Part shown: in pieces, positions 26,185 to 32,956 of the stretch | How positions within the stretch are numbered: the first letter of the stretch is position 1 | Layout of the letters: each line of letters opens with the position of its first letter | NCBI GenBank assembly: GCA_001579985.1 | Contig: LRSR01009061.1 | Span: 1-32,956 of the forward strand | Direction: 5' to 3' | DNA length: 32,956 nt | Source of the DNA: Hypsibius dujardini | Taxonomy: Eukaryota; Tardigrada; Eutardigrada; Parachela; Hypsibiidae | Made by a program: the position numbers and the translations under genes | The notes under the pieces: generated by a model | What the model was told of the DNA's origin: nothing | The model's input: the letters and a program-made list of their open reading frames with translations, nothing else | The model's database searches: none

Positions 26185-27531
26185 CTGGAGGAAAGTATTT
26201 TGAACGTAAGAAAATCATATTTTATTATTCTGAATGAGTAGCAAGAACAAACAGCAAGAAATAATAACGACACGTTAAGAATAATACATCAATCAATGCA
26301 ATACAGTCTGCTATAATTGTAGCTGAATTGGAAAATCGGTTAACGCAACAATCGATCAATCAATTGATCGAACCCTGTGCAAAGCACAAGGTAGTGTTCG
26401 TGCGGCATTATTACTTAAATAAGCATTGTGATCAGAACATTATTACATACCATTGGCATAGTAAGATGGGGGTCAATGCAAGAAATGCTGAAATCAGTTC
26501 AAAGGGAAATCGAAGGAATCCATTTGTAGTAAAAACATATAAGGGGAAGATAAGACCATAATATGCAATCGCAATCACGTCAAACGTTGTTAAAAGAGTT
26601 TATACGCTATATCCTTTTTGGCTTTAATTGATTGTATGAATGACTGCACCCTCTTCGGTTTCGTGTGGGGGGGGGGGCAGCTCTCGTGTGGGTTAAATTT
26701 CGACAGACGGCGACACCTGTTCTGGTCAGCCGGTCCACAGGACTCCACGTGCACTATATCGTGCACCGTAGCAGATACAGTATGATGGATGACAGTAGGA
26801 ATTAGGAGCTAAAAACTGACCATACAGGTACGACTACGACTGTAGTACGAGTATGAGGAGGGCGCCCCATTTATTGTTCCCCTTTTTGAAACTGATTTCT
26901 TGCCACCTATTTCTTGCCACTAGGTGATTTCAGTATAGTGGGACCTTTCCCATATATTAAAATATATTTTTCTGGGCACTGCATGCAGTGCCCACTGCAC
27001 TGCATTTCCGATAGAACGTAAGGAGGATATATTGCATGACAATTCTCCATCATGGTGTTTTTCTCTAAATGGGGAACCCTTAGGGCAATTTTTTTACTTT
27101 CGAGAGGGGGGGGGGTAAAACACCCCCTCCCCGTCGACGTCCACTGACTATGGCGCGGGGATATGTGGTTGGGGATTTGAGGTCGCCGTGGAAGAGGGCA
27201 ACGTTCTTTACGCGGGAATTTCACAATGGCGCAACTTCACTGTTCTAGCAGAGCCAAAATGTCGTACAAACTGATGGATGTCGCGGTGGATATGACAGCC
27301 GAGTGGCATTACAGCGGGAGACGCAATTCCGTGGGAATTATTATCAACCCGTATATCATTGAAAGCTGTGTCAATTAATTTTGATTGCGTTTGCAATTAT
27401 ATTTCTTCAGAGCAAAACTTTCTCGCTAATTGTTATTCTCTTTAATTCATTTCACCTTAAAAGGGGTAGGAAGAGTATTTATTCCTATAATTGAAATCCT
27501 ATCGAGCTGGTAATATGTAAAAATACAAATA
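26185..27531. other. Gene-poor spacer upstream of ABHD11
   Basis: Should contain the missing ABHD11 first exon and its promoter, but no start exon could be singled out. Poly-G runs lie at about 26667-26678 and 27106-27115. Open frames here (26328-26561 plus, 26907-27224 minus) show no recognisable protein character. Confidence 0.5.
26974..26993. repeat. Perfect 20-bp palindrome
   Basis: GGGCACTGCATGCAGTGCCC is its own reverse complement and is followed by a further CACTGCACTGCAT. It has no loop, so it is more likely a binding-site-like or chance palindrome than an RNA hairpin. Confidence 0.8.
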
Positions 27532-27826
27532 CCGTATGCTCGCGATCTCAAGGAACAGCTAAGCCCCGCCTCCCTCGGTATGGCCCTGCAGTCGGTTGAA
27601 CGTTCAATCTGATTCACTCTTCCCTGATTGGCTCATTTCATTTCGTTCTGCTTGATCGATTGATTGTACAGTTGTGCTTTTCCGTATATTTGCACCTACA
27701 GTGCTTGATTGATTGATTTTTGTTCCTACAGCGGTAATTGGTGAGCGCACTGAATAGGCACGGCCCTGGTTGGTTAAAATTTACGGGTAGGGCAGAAAAG
27801 TGTCCCTCGAGATCGCGAGCAAACGG
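27532..27826. mobile_element. MITE-like element with 25-bp terminal inverted repeats and TA flanks
   Basis: The left end (from 27532, CCGTATGCTCGCGATCTCA) is matched in inverted orientation by the right end (to 27826, TCGAGATCGCGAGCAAACGG) with a few mismatches over about 25 bp. TA dinucleotides flank both ends (27530-27531 and 27827-27828), as expected for a Tc1/mariner-type target-site duplication. The 295-bp interior has no transposase frame and includes ATTG repeats, which fits a non-autonomous element. Confidence 0.7.
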
Positions 27827-27837
27827 TACTATTTCAC

Positions 27838-28285
27838 CCATGAGGATTTTAGAAAAAGCAATATGTCTCCCCGGACCAATCCGAGGGTTGGTCCGGGGAG
27901 ACATATTCAAGTGTCAGAAACAACGGAAGGCTCTTTTCACTGTGAAAACTGTGATTTCCCGACGAGTCTCGTAAATTTCGTAATTTTCATTTCTTTAATA
28001 CGATGCGATTGAAACTTAAATTTAAGCCTGTTCAGAAATTCGGATTCAAAAGGAGCTTTTTTTGCTCCCTCGTGGCAAAATAATTCTGCTAATATCAATA
28101 AATTTCAAATTGGATTTTGAATTGAATAACATTAAAAACAGCCAAAGCAAAGCTCTGCGGAAAATCGCTGTTTTTGTGGTGAAGGAGTCGTCTAATGTTT
28201 CCGGCACTGTGAAAAACTCTCCTGAGCAAATCAAAGCTCAAAACAAAAATGTATTTTATTTTTGCTGAAATCCTCATCTTTAAAC
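27838..28285. repeat. Diverged long inverted duplication (foldback candidate)
   Basis: Sequence around 27838-28000 is similar to the reverse complement of about 28140-28285. Shared pieces include ATGAGGATTT(T/C)AG at the outer ends, GTG(T/C)C(A/G)GAAACA, and a GATTT(C)CCG stretch further in. The arms are imperfect. The left arm contains the 20-bp-stem hairpin as an apparent insertion. It may be a foldback transposon or an inverted copy of an old exon. Confidence 0.45.
27860..27907. repeat. Perfect 20-bp-stem hairpin, GC-rich
   Basis: Left arm 27860-27879 (AATATGTCTCCCCGGACCAA) is exactly the reverse complement of 27888-27907, with only 8 nt (27880-27887) between them. It begins 33 bp after the end of the MITE-like element and sits inside one arm of a larger diverged inverted duplication. 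Confidence 0.95.
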
Positions 28286-28330
28286 TTTCATTTAAGTGAA
28301 AAATGTCGAGTAAAAGGACTTTTGAACTTC

Positions 28331-28539
28331 GATTCAGACACAAATGAACGATTCAGACATAAGAGAGCGATTCAGACACAAGAGAGCGATTCAGACACAA
28401 GTGAGCGATTCAGACACAAGTGAGCGATTCAGACACAAGTGAGCGATTCAGACATAAGAGAGCGATTCAGACACAAAAGAGCGATTCAGACACAAGTGAG
28501 CGATCCAGACACAAGTGAGCGATCCAGACACAAGTGAGC
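28331..28539. repeat. 19-bp minisatellite, 11 copies
   Basis: Eleven head-to-tail copies of GATTCAGACACAAGTGAGC-type units, with variants GATCCAGACAC, CATAAGAGAGC and CACAAAAGAGC. The 19-bp period is not a multiple of three, so it is not a coding repeat. It ends about 40 bp beyond the stop codon of the minus-strand receptor kinase gene and probably lies in its 3' UTR. Confidence 0.95.
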
Positions 28540-28579
28540 GTTCTCGTGGTCGGCAAGTACGACGACTAACTGAAGATCC

Positions 28580-32795
<4,216 letters not shown>

Positions 32796-32860
32796 CTGTA
32801 GATGGATCATACGGTTATGTTTTTCAGACGGAAAGCAAGTCGAAAGCAAGAGCCGCAGGC

Positions 32861-32956
32861 AGTGTGACAGACAAAGGCAGATAGACAAGCAAATAGACAG
32901 ACACACAGACACACAAACAGGCAGACAGGCAGACAGACAGACAGACAGACAGACAG
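32861..32956. repeat. CAGA microsatellite at right edge
   Basis: CAGACAGA units run to the end of the window, in what should be the intron upstream of the first lectin exon of the receptor kinase. Confidence 0.93.

Overview
This window is animal nuclear DNA. The genes are split by many short GT-AG introns (some about 60-70 bp), and the products are animal proteins: a NEDD4-type ligase, fukutin-related protein, CDT1, COMMD2, ABHD11 and a receptor tyrosine kinase. Introns and spacers are packed with CTGT/CAGA, ATTG/CAAT and TGTGTC simple repeats. A lineage cannot be fixed from sequence alone. The compact genes and the unusual lectin-receptor kinase would suit an early-branching invertebrate such as a sponge, but that is inference. 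No rRNA, tRNA, CRISPR array or bacterial operon was seen.

Layout from left to right. (1) 1362-7593 (+): a complete 16-exon C2-WW-WW-WW-HECT ubiquitin ligase of NEDD4 type, 864 aa. (2) 8179-10193 (-): a 3-exon fukutin-related protein (FKRP), 495 aa. (3) 10816-11721 (-): a 3-exon, 119-aa secreted Gly/Tyr-rich protein ending Gly-Arg-Arg. (4) 12805-16983 (-): the DNA replication licensing factor CDT1, 6 exons, with a repeat-bearing N-terminal extension. (5) 17862-19478 (+): COMMD2, 3 exons, 200 aa, divergent from CDT1. (6) 20018-21181 (+): a secreted GH114/TM1410-like protein with altered active-site residues. (7) 21840-22740: an unresolved stop-poor block. (8) 23505-23839 (+): a two-exon, 80-aa secreted ten-cysteine peptide. 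(9) 24014-26184 (-): an ABHD11-type alpha/beta hydrolase, convergent with (8). (10) 26200-28330: a gene-poor stretch with a MITE-like element, a perfect hairpin and a diverged inverted duplication. (11) 28580-32795 (-, 5' end outside the window): a receptor tyrosine kinase whose ectodomain is two tandem bulb-type (B-lectin) domains.

The genes look like independent housekeeping and secretory genes, not one pathway. The most interesting is the lectin receptor tyrosine kinase. It has the same layout (B-lectin, membrane segment, kinase) as plant G-type lectin receptor kinases, but carries an animal FGFR-like tyrosine kinase. The two small secreted-protein genes were assembled here from exons too short to stand out as ORFs. 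All exon joins were chosen by hand from splice consensus, reading phase and family alignment from memory. Each multi-exon model sums to a multiple of three.
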